Origin: Algoriphagus faecimaris
Lineage (GTDB): Bacteria > Bacteroidota > Bacteroidia > Cytophagales > Cyclobacteriaceae
Length of the DNA: 64,000 nt
Direction: 5' to 3'
Assembly (NCBI RefSeq): GCF_900101705.1
Contig: NZ_FNAC01000015.1
Span: 47,303 to 111,302 of the forward strand
Shown: one piece after another, positions 43,851-51,503 of the stretch
Numbering within the stretch: position 1 is the first letter of the stretch
Layout of the letters: every line of letters begins with the position of its first letter
The notes under the pieces: model-generated
Told to the model about the DNA's origin: nothing
The model's input: the letters and a program-made list of their open reading frames with translations, nothing else
Databases searched by the model: none
Made by a program: the position numbers and the translations under genes

Positions 43851-45068
43851 ATGGAGGCCCAATCCAAAACTTTTCTCTGCATATCGAATTATTTCAAAGG
43901 AAACGCTTTTCTTACGGCGCTAAAAAAGCAAGGAAATCGAGTCTTTTTAATCACCACAGAAAATCTCAAAGAAAGTCCCTGGGCATTTGAGTCTATAGAC
44001 GAACTCTTCTTTATGCCAGGTCAGGATTTAGATTGGGATCTGAATTTATTGCTTCAGGGAGTGGGAGGTCTGATGAAAGAACATAAAATAGATGCCATCA
44101 TTGCCCTGGATGATTACGATGTAGAAAAAGCTACTTTTTTGCGAGAAAATTTGAGAATTGCCGGTATGGGGCAAAGTACAGGCCGCTATTTTCGTGACAA
44201 ACTAGCCATGAGAATCAAAGCCCAAGATGCTGGCCTGAAGGTTCCGGCCTTTTCCCCTTTGTTTAACGACGAAGACATCAATCAATTTGCGGATCATATT
44301 CCAGCACCATGGGTATTAAAACCACGCTCCGAAGCTTCAGCTCATGGGATCATCAAAGTGTACAACAAAGAAGAGCTCTGGAAGCATATTCACGATTTGG
44401 GAGACAACCGGCTTTATTATTTAGTAGAGCAATTTAAGCCTGGAGATGTTTTTCACGCCGATGGACTGATTCTAGAAGGAAAAAATCTATTCCTTTCCGT
44501 TTCCCAATATTTGACCACACCTATGGAAATATCCCAAGGAGGAGGTATTTTTCGCTCTGCTACCATTGAGTATGGTTCAAAAGATGAGAAAGCCATCAAA
44601 AAGGTAAATAATGACATCATGAAAGCCTTCGGAATGAGATACGGGGCCACACATACAGAATTCATAAAGTGCCACGAGGATGGTGAGATTTACTTTTTAG
44701 AAACCTCTTCCCGAGTCGGTGGAGCACATTTAGCAGAAATGGTAGAAGCAGCCACAGGTATCAATCTGTGGGCAGAATGGGCAAAAATCGAAGATGCAAT
44801 AGCAAAAGATCAGCCGTATAAAGCTCCAAAACCCCTCAAAAACTATGGGGGGATAGTGCTGACATTATCTCATGCACAAAACCCCGACCTAAGTAGCTTT
44901 GACGATCCTGAAATTTTCTATCGAGTCATGCTTGAATATCATGCAGGATTAATTGTCAGGTCAAAGGATCAAAAAAGAACTAGATTACTTTTGGACGATT
45001 ATGCAGAGCGCTTTGCGAGGGAGTTTTCTACCTCCGCCGCGGCGCCGGATGTGAAAAAATTTCACTAG
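43851..45068 (+). CDS. ATP-grasp domain enzyme of unknown substrate
   Basis: 405 residues. An N-terminal Rossmann-like region (about 1-115) precedes the ATP-grasp fold. WVLKPRSEASAHGIIKVYN (about 148-166) holds the nucleotide lysine. The metal-binding region is YFLETSSRVGGAHL near residue 282. Family members join a carboxylate to an amine, thiol or other nucleophile using ATP, as in dipeptide ligases and biotin-carboxylase-like enzymes. The substrate cannot be read. It starts 2 bases after pepA; a peptide-ligase activity beside a peptidase would be coherent but is only inference. Its TAG overlaps the convergent gene's TAG in CTAG. Confidence 0.8.
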   Translation: MEAQSKTFLCISNYFKGNAFLTALKKQGNRVFLITTENLKESPWAFESIDELFFMPGQDLDWDLNLLLQGVGGLMKEHKIDAIIALDDYDVEKATFLRENLRIAGMGQSTGRYFRDKLAMRIKAQDAGLKVPAFSPLFNDEDINQFADHIPAPWVLKPRSEASAHGIIKVYNKEELWKHIHDLGDNRLYYLVEQFKPGDVFHADGLILEGKNLFLSVSQYLTTPMEISQGGGIFRSATIEYGSKDEKAIKKVNNDIMKAFGMRYGATHTEFIKCHEDGEIYFLETSSRVGGAHLAEMVEAATGINLWAEWAKIEDAIAKDQPYKAPKPLKNYGGIVLTLSHAQNPDLSSFDDPEIFYRVMLEYHAGLIVRSKDQKRTRLLLDDYAERFAREFSTSAAAPDVKKFH

Positions 45069-45823
45069 AACTTCTCTTCGATTCCCAAGCCAAATAAAGC
45101 AAAGTCGTATTTCACAGGATCGACAGGATCAAATTCCCTCAATCGCTCAGTCAGTTCTATTGCAGTCTGCCAATCGGTCTGCTTTCTATGAATCAATCCT
45201 AACTTCCTTCCCACTCGATCTACATGAAGATCGGTGGGACAAATGAGCTGAGTAGGACTTATTTTTTTCCAAATCCCAAAATCCACTCCACGGTCATCTT
45301 GTCTCACCATCCATCTCAAAAACATATTTATGCGTTTACAAGCAGCTTTTCGGGTGGGCGTGGCAATATGCTTTCGAGTTCGGGCCGGAGCTTCTTCCAA
45401 GTGAAAGAAAAACTCATGAAAAGCAGACAAAATTTCCCCCATATCCTGACCTCCACTTATCAAGAAAGCCTCTTCTAAAGAATGATACGATCGGTAGAAC
45501 CAAGTCAAGAAATGAATAAAATATAGCGTGTCTACGTCATTAAAAGTACGGTGTTTAAAACTCAAAAAAGGCTTAAGATCATCTTCTTTATGGTTCAGAA
45601 GAAAATCGTGAGGAGCATTATCCATCATTTGGAATAGCTCCAAACACTTATTGATAATGGTTTTTCGCTGTCCCCATGCTAATATTGCCGCAAAAAAACC
45701 CGAAATCTCAATATCTTCTTTTTTGCTAAATCGATGGGGAATCGAAATAGGATCGTGAGTTATAAAACCAGGTCGGTTATATAAATCGACCTTTTCATCC
45801 AAAAAATCCTTTAGACTTTGCAT
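45065..45823 (-). CDS. TIGR02757 family protein (DUF2400)
   Basis: 252 residues from the ATG at 45823. The start NRPGFITHDPISIPHRFSK and the ISGFFAAILAWGQRKTI segment are typical for TIGR02757, a Bacteroidota-rich family distantly related to HhH/GPD DNA glycosylases, with no established activity. The later CPTDLHVDRVGRKLGL segment suits a DNA-binding helix-hairpin-helix. It follows the preceding gene by 2 bases. The stop codon shares CTAG with the convergent ATP-grasp gene. Confidence 0.88.
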   Translation of the reverse strand: MQSLKDFLDEKVDLYNRPGFITHDPISIPHRFSKKEDIEISGFFAAILAWGQRKTIINKCLELFQMMDNAPHDFLLNHKEDDLKPFLSFKHRTFNDVDTLYFIHFLTWFYRSYHSLEEAFLISGGQDMGEILSAFHEFFFHLEEAPARTRKHIATPTRKAACKRINMFLRWMVRQDDRGVDFGIWKKISPTQLICPTDLHVDRVGRKLGLIHRKQTDWQTAIELTERLREFDPVDPVKYDFALFGLGIEEKF

Positions 45824-45825
45824 GA

Positions 45826-46380
45826 TCAAATTGCCACTTTTACTTCGCCACCTTGAGTCCCATCAAACCATTTAAATAGCAATTCATTTTCAATCCTCTC
45901 AGAGATATGCCAATCAAAGGATTTGATAGTAGTGAGCGGTCGAAGACTATCGTCTTCAGGGTTGTAAAGACAGATATCAAAATCCGGAAGGTCTTTAGCC
46001 TCAAGACTATTCCATTTTTCTAAAATAATCCCCTCCTCCATCACCCTCACTTTATTTCCAAAGACGAAATCTGAGAGCACAGATGGCACACCATCCATTC
46101 TTCTCAATTTAAACCCTGAAGGCCCAAACATAATCTGCTTAACTGCTTTGGCTTCCAATACCTGATTGGAATAGGGCAAGGGTTGCCATTCTTGATCTAG
46201 GATTTCTTCAGCTTTTCCCTCAGGCCTCAATTTGGTCAGGAGTTGGGATAATTTGGAGAAAAACCAGGTCAACCCAATGAAAAGAATTCCAAAACTGGCA
46301 AGGATCGGATAAGAAATGACAAAAATTGCATTCCAAATTAACCGGAAAACATGGTGAAAAAACAATGATACTTTATTCAT
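45826..46380 (-). CDS. Hypothetical membrane-anchored protein
   Basis: 184 residues. Two closely spaced hydrophobic helices lie at about 12-44 (ending SFGILFIGLTWFF), followed by a soluble part of about 135 residues, strand-rich and acidic, with GPSGFKLRRMDGVPSVLSDF and FDWHISERIENELLFKWFDG. No family is recognisable. It is 2 bases upstream of the TIGR02757 gene, so the two are cotranscribed. The soluble part probably faces the cytoplasm, but orientation is uncertain. Confidence 0.6.
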   Translation of the reverse strand: MNKVSLFFHHVFRLIWNAIFVISYPILASFGILFIGLTWFFSKLSQLLTKLRPEGKAEEILDQEWQPLPYSNQVLEAKAVKQIMFGPSGFKLRRMDGVPSVLSDFVFGNKVRVMEEGIILEKWNSLEAKDLPDFDICLYNPEDDSLRPLTTIKSFDWHISERIENELLFKWFDGTQGGEVKVAI

Positions 46381-46452
46381 GGGGTAAACTTAGCAACAAA
46401 GGTACCCTTCAACCCTTGTATTTACAAATTGAAAAGAAGCAGTAAGGATAGC

Positions 46453-47055
46453 CTAGCGAAGAGGGATATTCAAGGAGAAACCATTGGGACCTAGGCTGAT
46501 TTGCTCTAGAAAGTTAGGGAGCTCTCCTGCGTGGGCATGATGAAAACCATACATGATTCCATCAAAAACCATCAGAAAGGCACCCTGAAGGATCACTGAC
46601 TTCCCGAATCCCACCAGTCTTTCGTTTGATTTTCTAAGCCCTCTTTCCTTCATATATAAACCTCCTGCCATGTAAGCCACATCCAAAGCTGCATTAACCA
46701 ATAAAATCTTTTCAATTCCCTGCTGAGCTTCTAATGTATGCCAAAAATCAGAACCCGGACTTTCTTTTGTAGCCTGCCAGTAGCCAAAACCAGCAATCAG
46801 CAAATTCACTGAGTTCCAATAAATATTCATCTGATGAAAGGCCTTGACTTCCCCTGTTTGCTGTCGAGCGGACAGTCCTCCCCAAATCATGTTTCCAACC
46901 GCCCAAGAACCTAAGATCAGCATACCTTTTTGATTATAATCCAATCGCTTTGAATTAAAATCTTCGAGCCCGGGGAGTTCTTGTCCCAAGGAATCGATCG
47001 CAATAAACAAAAGGCTAAAAACGAGTAGAAATCTAAAGGAAGAGCGAAAGTTCAT
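46453..47055 (-). CDS. Hypothetical secreted or membrane protein with helical hairpins
   Basis: 200 residues. A signal peptide (hydrophobic core at about 8-20, cut near SLGQ) is followed by several moderately hydrophobic helices (GMLILGSWAVGNMIWGG, W-N-S-V-N-L-L-I-A-G-F-G-Y-W, KILLVNAALDVAYMAGGLYM, GAFLMVFDGIMYGFHHA). It resembles a compact four-helix inner-membrane protein that keeps an N-terminal signal. The H-H-A-H cluster near residue 176 is notable. I know no function. It is alone, with 72 bases to the next gene. Confidence 0.6.
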   Translation of the reverse strand: MNFRSSFRFLLVFSLLFIAIDSLGQELPGLEDFNSKRLDYNQKGMLILGSWAVGNMIWGGLSARQQTGEVKAFHQMNIYWNSVNLLIAGFGYWQATKESPGSDFWHTLEAQQGIEKILLVNAALDVAYMAGGLYMKERGLRKSNERLVGFGKSVILQGAFLMVFDGIMYGFHHAHAGELPNFLEQISLGPNGFSLNIPLR

Positions 47056-47137
47056 AAAATTTAAACTTTAAGAATAGAAGAAAGTTTATTCAATTCTTTT
47101 AAATCAACGAAAGGGATTTCAAGTCACTTTTCCAAAT

Positions 47138-47166
47138 GAAAAAGTCACCTTCGGAAAAGTGACTCT
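47138..47166 (-). terminator. Terminator of the LysM/RlpA-like gene
   Basis: On the minus strand AGTCAC and GTGACT form the stem, flanked by A-run and T-run, 33 bases after the stop of the LysM gene. Confidence 0.7.
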
Positions 47167-47197
47167 TTTGTATTCAAATCGATTTTCGAAATCTCAA

Positions 47198-48376
47198 TTA
47201 ATACATCACCTCCACAGGGAAACGGCCATTCACTGCTTTCAATTGATCAAAGGCAGCTTGTGACAACTTAATCACCAACTTGGAGTTGTCCCCTGTTTCA
47301 GGTAAGACTCCTACCACACGAGCAAAAATCGCAACATCATTCTCTTCATTTTTTACTCGCATAATGGTTCCTACTGGAGCAGTTCTATGCAGTACCAAGT
47401 ACTTCTTATGAGAACCCGTTCCTTCGATCAATTCAGCTTGTCCAGTTTCTTTGATATTTTTAAAACCGCCACTATTCGCACCATCAGGCACCGCATTCAT
47501 TTCTTCTGCATTGCTGACTACCTTGGCCTCGCCCACTAGTGGCACATCGGAAGGTCCTGCTTGAGCTCTTCCTACTTTGATGACCTGTCCCACGCGTAGA
47601 TTATTTGAGCTCAGGGCATTCCAATTGATCAAATCTTCTACTTTAGCATTATAGCGATTAGACAGAGAAAACAAGGTCTCTCCAGATTGCACTTCATGAG
47701 AAATCCAGTCTCCCGGAGTAATTGGCTTTGAAGTACTGGCTGCAGGACTTGCAATTGTTTTTTCAGGCTTAGGGTTTTCTGTTTTAGTTTCAACCTTTGA
47801 TTTTTCTTCTTTAATCTTCGCTACTTCCTCTTTTTTGGCTTCTAATGGCTTCGGAGCTTCCACAATTTTCTTCGGCTCTTCCTTTGTGGTTTCGGCCAAG
47901 ACTTCTTTTGCAGGTTGAGGAGGCTCAGGACTACTTGTAGCTTTTTCGATTATGAGCGCTTGTCCCACGCTGAGATCATTTCCTCTTAACTGATTCCATT
48001 CCATGATTTCACTCACGGAAACATTATACTTCTTGGAAATGGCAAAGAGGGTTTCTCCGGCAGCAACTTTGTGCAAGTTAGCTCCCGATGGAACTTGAGA
48101 TTTTGATACGTAAGGCACCCGGATTTGCTGACCAATTTTGAGCCCAGATTTCAAACTCTCGTTGGCTTCGACTATTTCTCCCACAGGAGTCTGATATCTT
48201 CTGGATATCGCAAAAAGCGTCTCCTTAGCTTCTACTGCATGAATGATAAAGGATTTGTCGCCCACACGTTCTATACCTACAGAATCTCTGAGCATCAATT
48301 CATTTTCGGAAGCAAACCCGAAAGAAGAAAGCAAAAGGAGTGAAAAGAGTGTAGAAAATGTATACTTGAAACTCAT
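47198..48376 (-). CDS. Cell-wall-binding protein with three LysM domains and an RlpA-like barrel
   Basis: 392 residues with a signal peptide (about 1-22). LysM domains are at about 28-73, 82-126 and 226-270, each with ETLF(A/S)(I/L)S and a closing (V/I)GQ. Between the second and third is a Lys/Glu/Pro-rich linker of about 95 residues. The last 90 residues or so resemble the double-psi beta-barrel of RlpA (GTIMRVKNEENDVAIFARVV, then LSQAAFDQL). LysM binds peptidoglycan; RlpA-type barrels cut or bind denuded glycan strands in some bacteria. Catalysis here is unproven. It is a single-gene unit. Confidence 0.88.
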   Translation of the reverse strand: MSFKYTFSTLFSLLLLSSFGFASENELMLRDSVGIERVGDKSFIIHAVEAKETLFAISRRYQTPVGEIVEANESLKSGLKIGQQIRVPYVSKSQVPSGANLHKVAAGETLFAISKKYNVSVSEIMEWNQLRGNDLSVGQALIIEKATSSPEPPQPAKEVLAETTKEEPKKIVEAPKPLEAKKEEVAKIKEEKSKVETKTENPKPEKTIASPAASTSKPITPGDWISHEVQSGETLFSLSNRYNAKVEDLINWNALSSNNLRVGQVIKVGRAQAGPSDVPLVGEAKVVSNAEEMNAVPDGANSGGFKNIKETGQAELIEGTGSHKKYLVLHRTAPVGTIMRVKNEENDVAIFARVVGVLPETGDNSKLVIKLSQAAFDQLKAVNGRFPVEVMY

Positions 48377-48704
48377 AGATTAGACTGGAGTTAGGTTTTT
48401 GATCTTTATTCAACCCAAACACTAACAAGAATAATGCTAAAGAGCATATCCAATGGTATTTTTAGGAAATTCTTTGAAACTACCTCGCAAGCTGCCCATT
48501 TTCTAGAAAAATCAACTATATCAACAAATTCAGTGTTATCTTTTGACAAAGTTTAGATTCATGAATGCGAGCATAATGTGGCCATCACACACTGGTATGC
48601 CCCGATGTATCGGGGAAAATGTGCAAGATTCTCCCGAGAAGTTCGGGACAGGCTATCCAGATACTCGGGACAAGTTATAAACTTTGAAAATCAATTATAG
48701 ATAT
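48377..48704. other. 328-base divergent gap holding a repeat copy
   Basis: The left half (48377-48560) is AT-rich and carries the upstream region of the LysM gene; I see no clear promoter. The right part is the repeat at 48561-48678, which reaches to within 26 bases of the NfeD gene start. Confidence 0.6.
48561..48678 (+). repeat. Dispersed hairpin repeat, complete copy
   Basis: Same order of parts as the 63.8-kb cluster. A degenerate ATGAATGCGAGCAT start is followed by CACACACTGGTATG. Next come the hairpins CCCCGATGTATCGGGG (perfect, 7-base arms) and CCCGAGAAGTTCGGG, then GACAGGCTATCC, ATACTCGGGA and CAAGTTAT. The right 44 bases match 63775-63818 with few changes. A frame of 39 residues (48561-48680) runs its whole length and ends GYPDTRDKL. 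Confidence 0.85.
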
Positions 48705-50057
48705 ATGAAAAAGCTATTTCTACCTGTTTTTTTTCTTTTCGCCTTGTTATCCAGCGAACTAGTCGCTCAAGACACCACAAAGGTCAAGAAAATTTTCACC
48801 TTTAAAATCGACAAGGATATTGATCCGGGAATGAATCGAAGGGTGAAATTAGCACTGGAAGATGCTAAGGAAAAAGAGGCCGATATCATCATCATCGAAA
48901 TGGATACTTACGGTGGAGCTGTCAATGATGCAGATGATATTCGTACGATGATTTTAGAAACAGAAGTCCCGATTTACACTTTTATTAACAAGGACGCTGC
49001 TTCAGCAGGAGCTTTAATATCAATTGCTAGCGATAGCATTTACATGGCACCGGGGTCTAGCATAGGGGCTGCCACGGTCGTAAATGGGGCTGATGGAGCT
49101 GCAGCTCCTGATAAATATCAATCTTACATGCGATCCATGATGCGTAGCACAGCGGAGGCTACGGGTAGAAACCCCAAAATAGCCGAAGCTATGGTGGATG
49201 AAAAAATTGTAGTGGAAGGGGTCAGCGAAGAGGGTTCTGTAGTGACCCTTTCTGTTTCTGAAGCGATACAATTTGGGTTTTGTGAAGGAGAGTATCGCTC
49301 AATAGATGCTATTCTAGAGGCACAAAACCTACAGGATTCGGAGCTAATCGCTTATCAGGTTTCTGAAACCGAACAGATCATCTCGTTTTTCCTAAATCCA
49401 GCCATCAGTGGTGTACTGATCCTGATTATTATCGGTGGTATATATTTCGAATTGCAAACTCCAGGAATTGGGTTCCCGATCTTGGCTTCCATTGTGGCTA
49501 CCATCCTGTATTTTATCCCCTATTATCTCAATGGTTTAGCTGAAAATTGGGAGGTAATTGTTTTTGTGCTGGGAATCATCCTATTGGCAGTAGAAATCTT
49601 TGTGATCCCAGGTTTTGGGATTTTTGGAGTATTAGGAGTCATATTCATCTTAGGTGGCTTAGTTTTAGGCATGCTACCTAATCAAAACTTCAACTTTGAT
49701 TTTGTTCCGGCAGCAGACCTATTTGCGGCTTTACTCACAGTCATTTTAGCAGCCTTAGCTGCTATAGGCCTGGTTTTTTGGCTCACACCAAAGGTCAACC
49801 AATGGGGGGCTTTCAGCACCATCACACTCGCATCCACTCAAGCCCGCACAGAAGGATACACCTCAAGCTTTTACAGTAATGATCTCATGGGGAAAGTGGG
49901 AAAGGTTCACTCTAGACTCAGACCGAGTGGACGAGTAGAAATAGAAGGTGAAATCTACGATGCCTCCTCACGAGGAGAATTTATCGATCAAGACGAACAT
50001 GTAGTGGTGATCTCTACAGAAGGAACCTCACTGAAAGTCAAAAAACAGGAAGTGTAA
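48705..50057 (+). CDS. NfeD family membrane protein with ClpP-like serine-protease domain
   Basis: 450 residues from the ATG at 48705, which opens a signal peptide (MKKLFLPVFFLFALLSSELV). A ClpP-class protease domain (about 28-225) has the nucleophile serine in KDAASAGALIS. Four or more membrane helices follow at about 235-370. A C-terminal OB-fold NfeD domain (about 395-450, GKVGKVHSRLRPSGRVEIEG) completes the long NfeD form. Such proteins act with SPFH/stomatin proteins in membrane microdomains and proteolysis; no SPFH gene is adjacent here. A repeat copy ends 26 bases before the start. The globin gene follows after 28 bases. Confidence 0.92.
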   Translation: MKKLFLPVFFLFALLSSELVAQDTTKVKKIFTFKIDKDIDPGMNRRVKLALEDAKEKEADIIIIEMDTYGGAVNDADDIRTMILETEVPIYTFINKDAASAGALISIASDSIYMAPGSSIGAATVVNGADGAAAPDKYQSYMRSMMRSTAEATGRNPKIAEAMVDEKIVVEGVSEEGSVVTLSVSEAIQFGFCEGEYRSIDAILEAQNLQDSELIAYQVSETEQIISFFLNPAISGVLILIIIGGIYFELQTPGIGFPILASIVATILYFIPYYLNGLAENWEVIVFVLGIILLAVEIFVIPGFGIFGVLGVIFILGGLVLGMLPNQNFNFDFVPAADLFAALLTVILAALAAIGLVFWLTPKVNQWGAFSTITLASTQARTEGYTSSFYSNDLMGKVGKVHSRLRPSGRVEIEGEIYDASSRGEFIDQDEHVVVISTEGTSLKVKKQEV

Positions 50058-50085
50058 AAACTTGGGTTTTTGCTATGTTTGCGAA

Positions 50086-50463
50086 ATGAATCCTTTCCAA
50101 TCCATCTACGAAGCCGTAGGAAAAGATACTATTCAGGAGTTAGCAGCTGGCTTTTATCGAGAAGTCGCTCAAAATGAAGACTTGAGAAGACTTTACCCCG
50201 AACAAGACCTCCAGCCTGCAGAAAGGAGACTTTTTTTATTTTTAGTTCAAGTCTTTGGAGGACCTCAAACGTATTCGGAAGAGCGAGGTCATCCAAGATT
50301 GAAAATGCGGCATTTTCAATGGAAAATCGATCCTAAAATGAGAAATCACTGGCTCAACGCGATGTTTGCATCCATGGATAAGTTGGAGTTGGATCCACAG
50401 GTCCGCGAATTGATGATGAATTATTTTGTGAAAGTTGCCAATCATATGGTCAACCATGATTAA
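50086..50463 (+). CDS. Truncated haemoglobin (group II, GlbO-like)
   Basis: 125 residues from the ATG at 50086; the earlier frame start at 50062 adds 8 residues. The 2-on-2 globin fold is recognised by SIYEAVGKDTIQELAAGFYR, FLVQVFGGPQTYSEERGHPR, the proximal-histidine stretch LKMRHFQWKID, and the conserved W in MRNHWLNAMFASM. Group II globins bind oxygen or nitric oxide and may detoxify reactive nitrogen or supply oxygen. It overlaps the acyltransferase by 8 bases, so the two are cotranscribed. Confidence 0.92.
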   Translation: MNPFQSIYEAVGKDTIQELAAGFYREVAQNEDLRRLYPEQDLQPAERRLFLFLVQVFGGPQTYSEERGHPRLKMRHFQWKIDPKMRNHWLNAMFASMDKLELDPQVRELMMNYFVKVANHMVNHD

Positions 50464-51187
50464 GCTCTTGAGAAGAATTTATTCCATCTATGCAGGATTG
50501 CTTTTCATCCTAAGTTTCCTAGCCATCTTCCCTTTTTTCCTGATTTGCATCTGGATACCCGGCTGGAAGAGATTTGGCCGAAAAATCAACCGATATTGGG
50601 CGAAAATTTACTTTTCCCTGATCTTTCTTCCTGTAAAGGTGGAGCAAAGAGCCAAGCTTGAAAAAGGTAAATCCTATATTTTTTTGGCGAACCATTTCAG
50701 CTACTTGGATATTGCTATGATGGGTTTCATCCCAGGTGATGTACAGTTTATAGGCAAAGCCTCCATACGAAAAGCGCCACTTTTTGGCTATTACTTCAAA
50801 AATCTCCATATCGCCGTGGATAGGTCAAAAATCAAAAGCCGGGCAGAAACCATGCGGAGAGCCGGTGTCGCTTTAGAGCAAAAAAGTAGTATCGTGCTAT
50901 TTCCTGAAGGAGGTATTTATACTACGGAGCCCCCAAAGATGGTTCCATTTAAAAATGGGGCTTTTCGCTTGGCTATCGAAAAACAAATCCCTATAATTCC
51001 TGTCACGCTAAGCTTTAATCATCTAATTTTGCCTGAAGACGGGCGGTTTTTGCTCGATTTTAAAAAGGCTAAAATGGTTATTCACGAAGGGATCATCCCA
51101 AATGGAGCAAGCACCGAAGAGTCTTTGAAAGAAAAATGTTTCCAAGTGATTCAAAACCAACTGAACAGAGATAATCAAGAGCACTAA
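50456..51187 (+). CDS. 1-Acyl-sn-glycerol-3-phosphate acyltransferase (PlsC-like)
   Basis: 243 residues from the ATG at 50456. One N-terminal membrane helix (about 9-34) is followed by the PlsC fold. The catalytic motif is NHFSYLD (H-x4-D), and the substrate motif FPEGG stands in place of FPEGT. A late IPVTLSF segment also fits. The enzyme acylates lysophosphatidic acid to phosphatidic acid at the inner membrane. Overlap with the globin stop by 8 bases implies translational coupling, without an obvious functional reason. gatC follows after 27 bases. Confidence 0.9.
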   Translation: MIKLLRRIYSIYAGLLFILSFLAIFPFFLICIWIPGWKRFGRKINRYWAKIYFSLIFLPVKVEQRAKLEKGKSYIFLANHFSYLDIAMMGFIPGDVQFIGKASIRKAPLFGYYFKNLHIAVDRSKIKSRAETMRRAGVALEQKSSIVLFPEGGIYTTEPPKMVPFKNGAFRLAIEKQIPIIPVTLSFNHLILPEDGRFLLDFKKAKMVIHEGIIPNGASTEESLKEKCFQVIQNQLNRDNQEH

Positions 51188-51214
51188 TAAATAGCTCAAA
51201 CAAAATCAAAAGAC

Positions 51215-51502
51215 ATGAAAATCGATATAGATTCCATCAAAAAGATAGCTCATTTGGCAAGGCTTGAATTTGACGAAAACAGTGCTGAGAAAATGTCTCT
51301 TGACATGAGTCAAATTCTAGATTGGGTAGAAAAACTCAATGAATTGGATACTGAAAACATCGAACCTATCACTACCATGTCGTCTGAAATCAACGATATG
51401 AGAGAGGATCAAATCGGGGAGCACCTGAGCCACGAGGAGGCGCTAAAAAACGCCCCTAAAAAAGATGCCGATTATTTCCGTGTACCGAAGGTTTTGGATT
51501 GA
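51215..51502 (+). CDS. gatC: Asp-tRNA(Asn)/Glu-tRNA(Gln) amidotransferase subunit C
   Basis: 95 residues, the GatC length. Signature segments are IKKIAHLARLEF at the start, the MSQILDWVEKLNELDTENI helix, and the KNAPKKDADYFRVPKVL end. GatC binds across GatA and GatB and stabilises the complex that amidates misacylated Asp-tRNA(Asn) or Glu-tRNA(Gln). gatA and gatB are not in the window, so the subunits are unlinked. The next gene begins 1 base after its stop. Confidence 0.95.
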   Translation: MKIDIDSIKKIAHLARLEFDENSAEKMSLDMSQILDWVEKLNELDTENIEPITTMSSEINDMREDQIGEHLSHEEALKNAPKKDADYFRVPKVLD

Positions 51503-51503
51503 A

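Noticed and set aside
45030..45063. GC-rich tract and small GTGAAA/TTTCAC palindrome at the end of the ATP-grasp gene as a terminator
   Set aside because: The arms are short, no T-run follows, and the bases are coding (SAAAPDVKKFH); left as a curiosity of the CTAG-sharing convergent ends.
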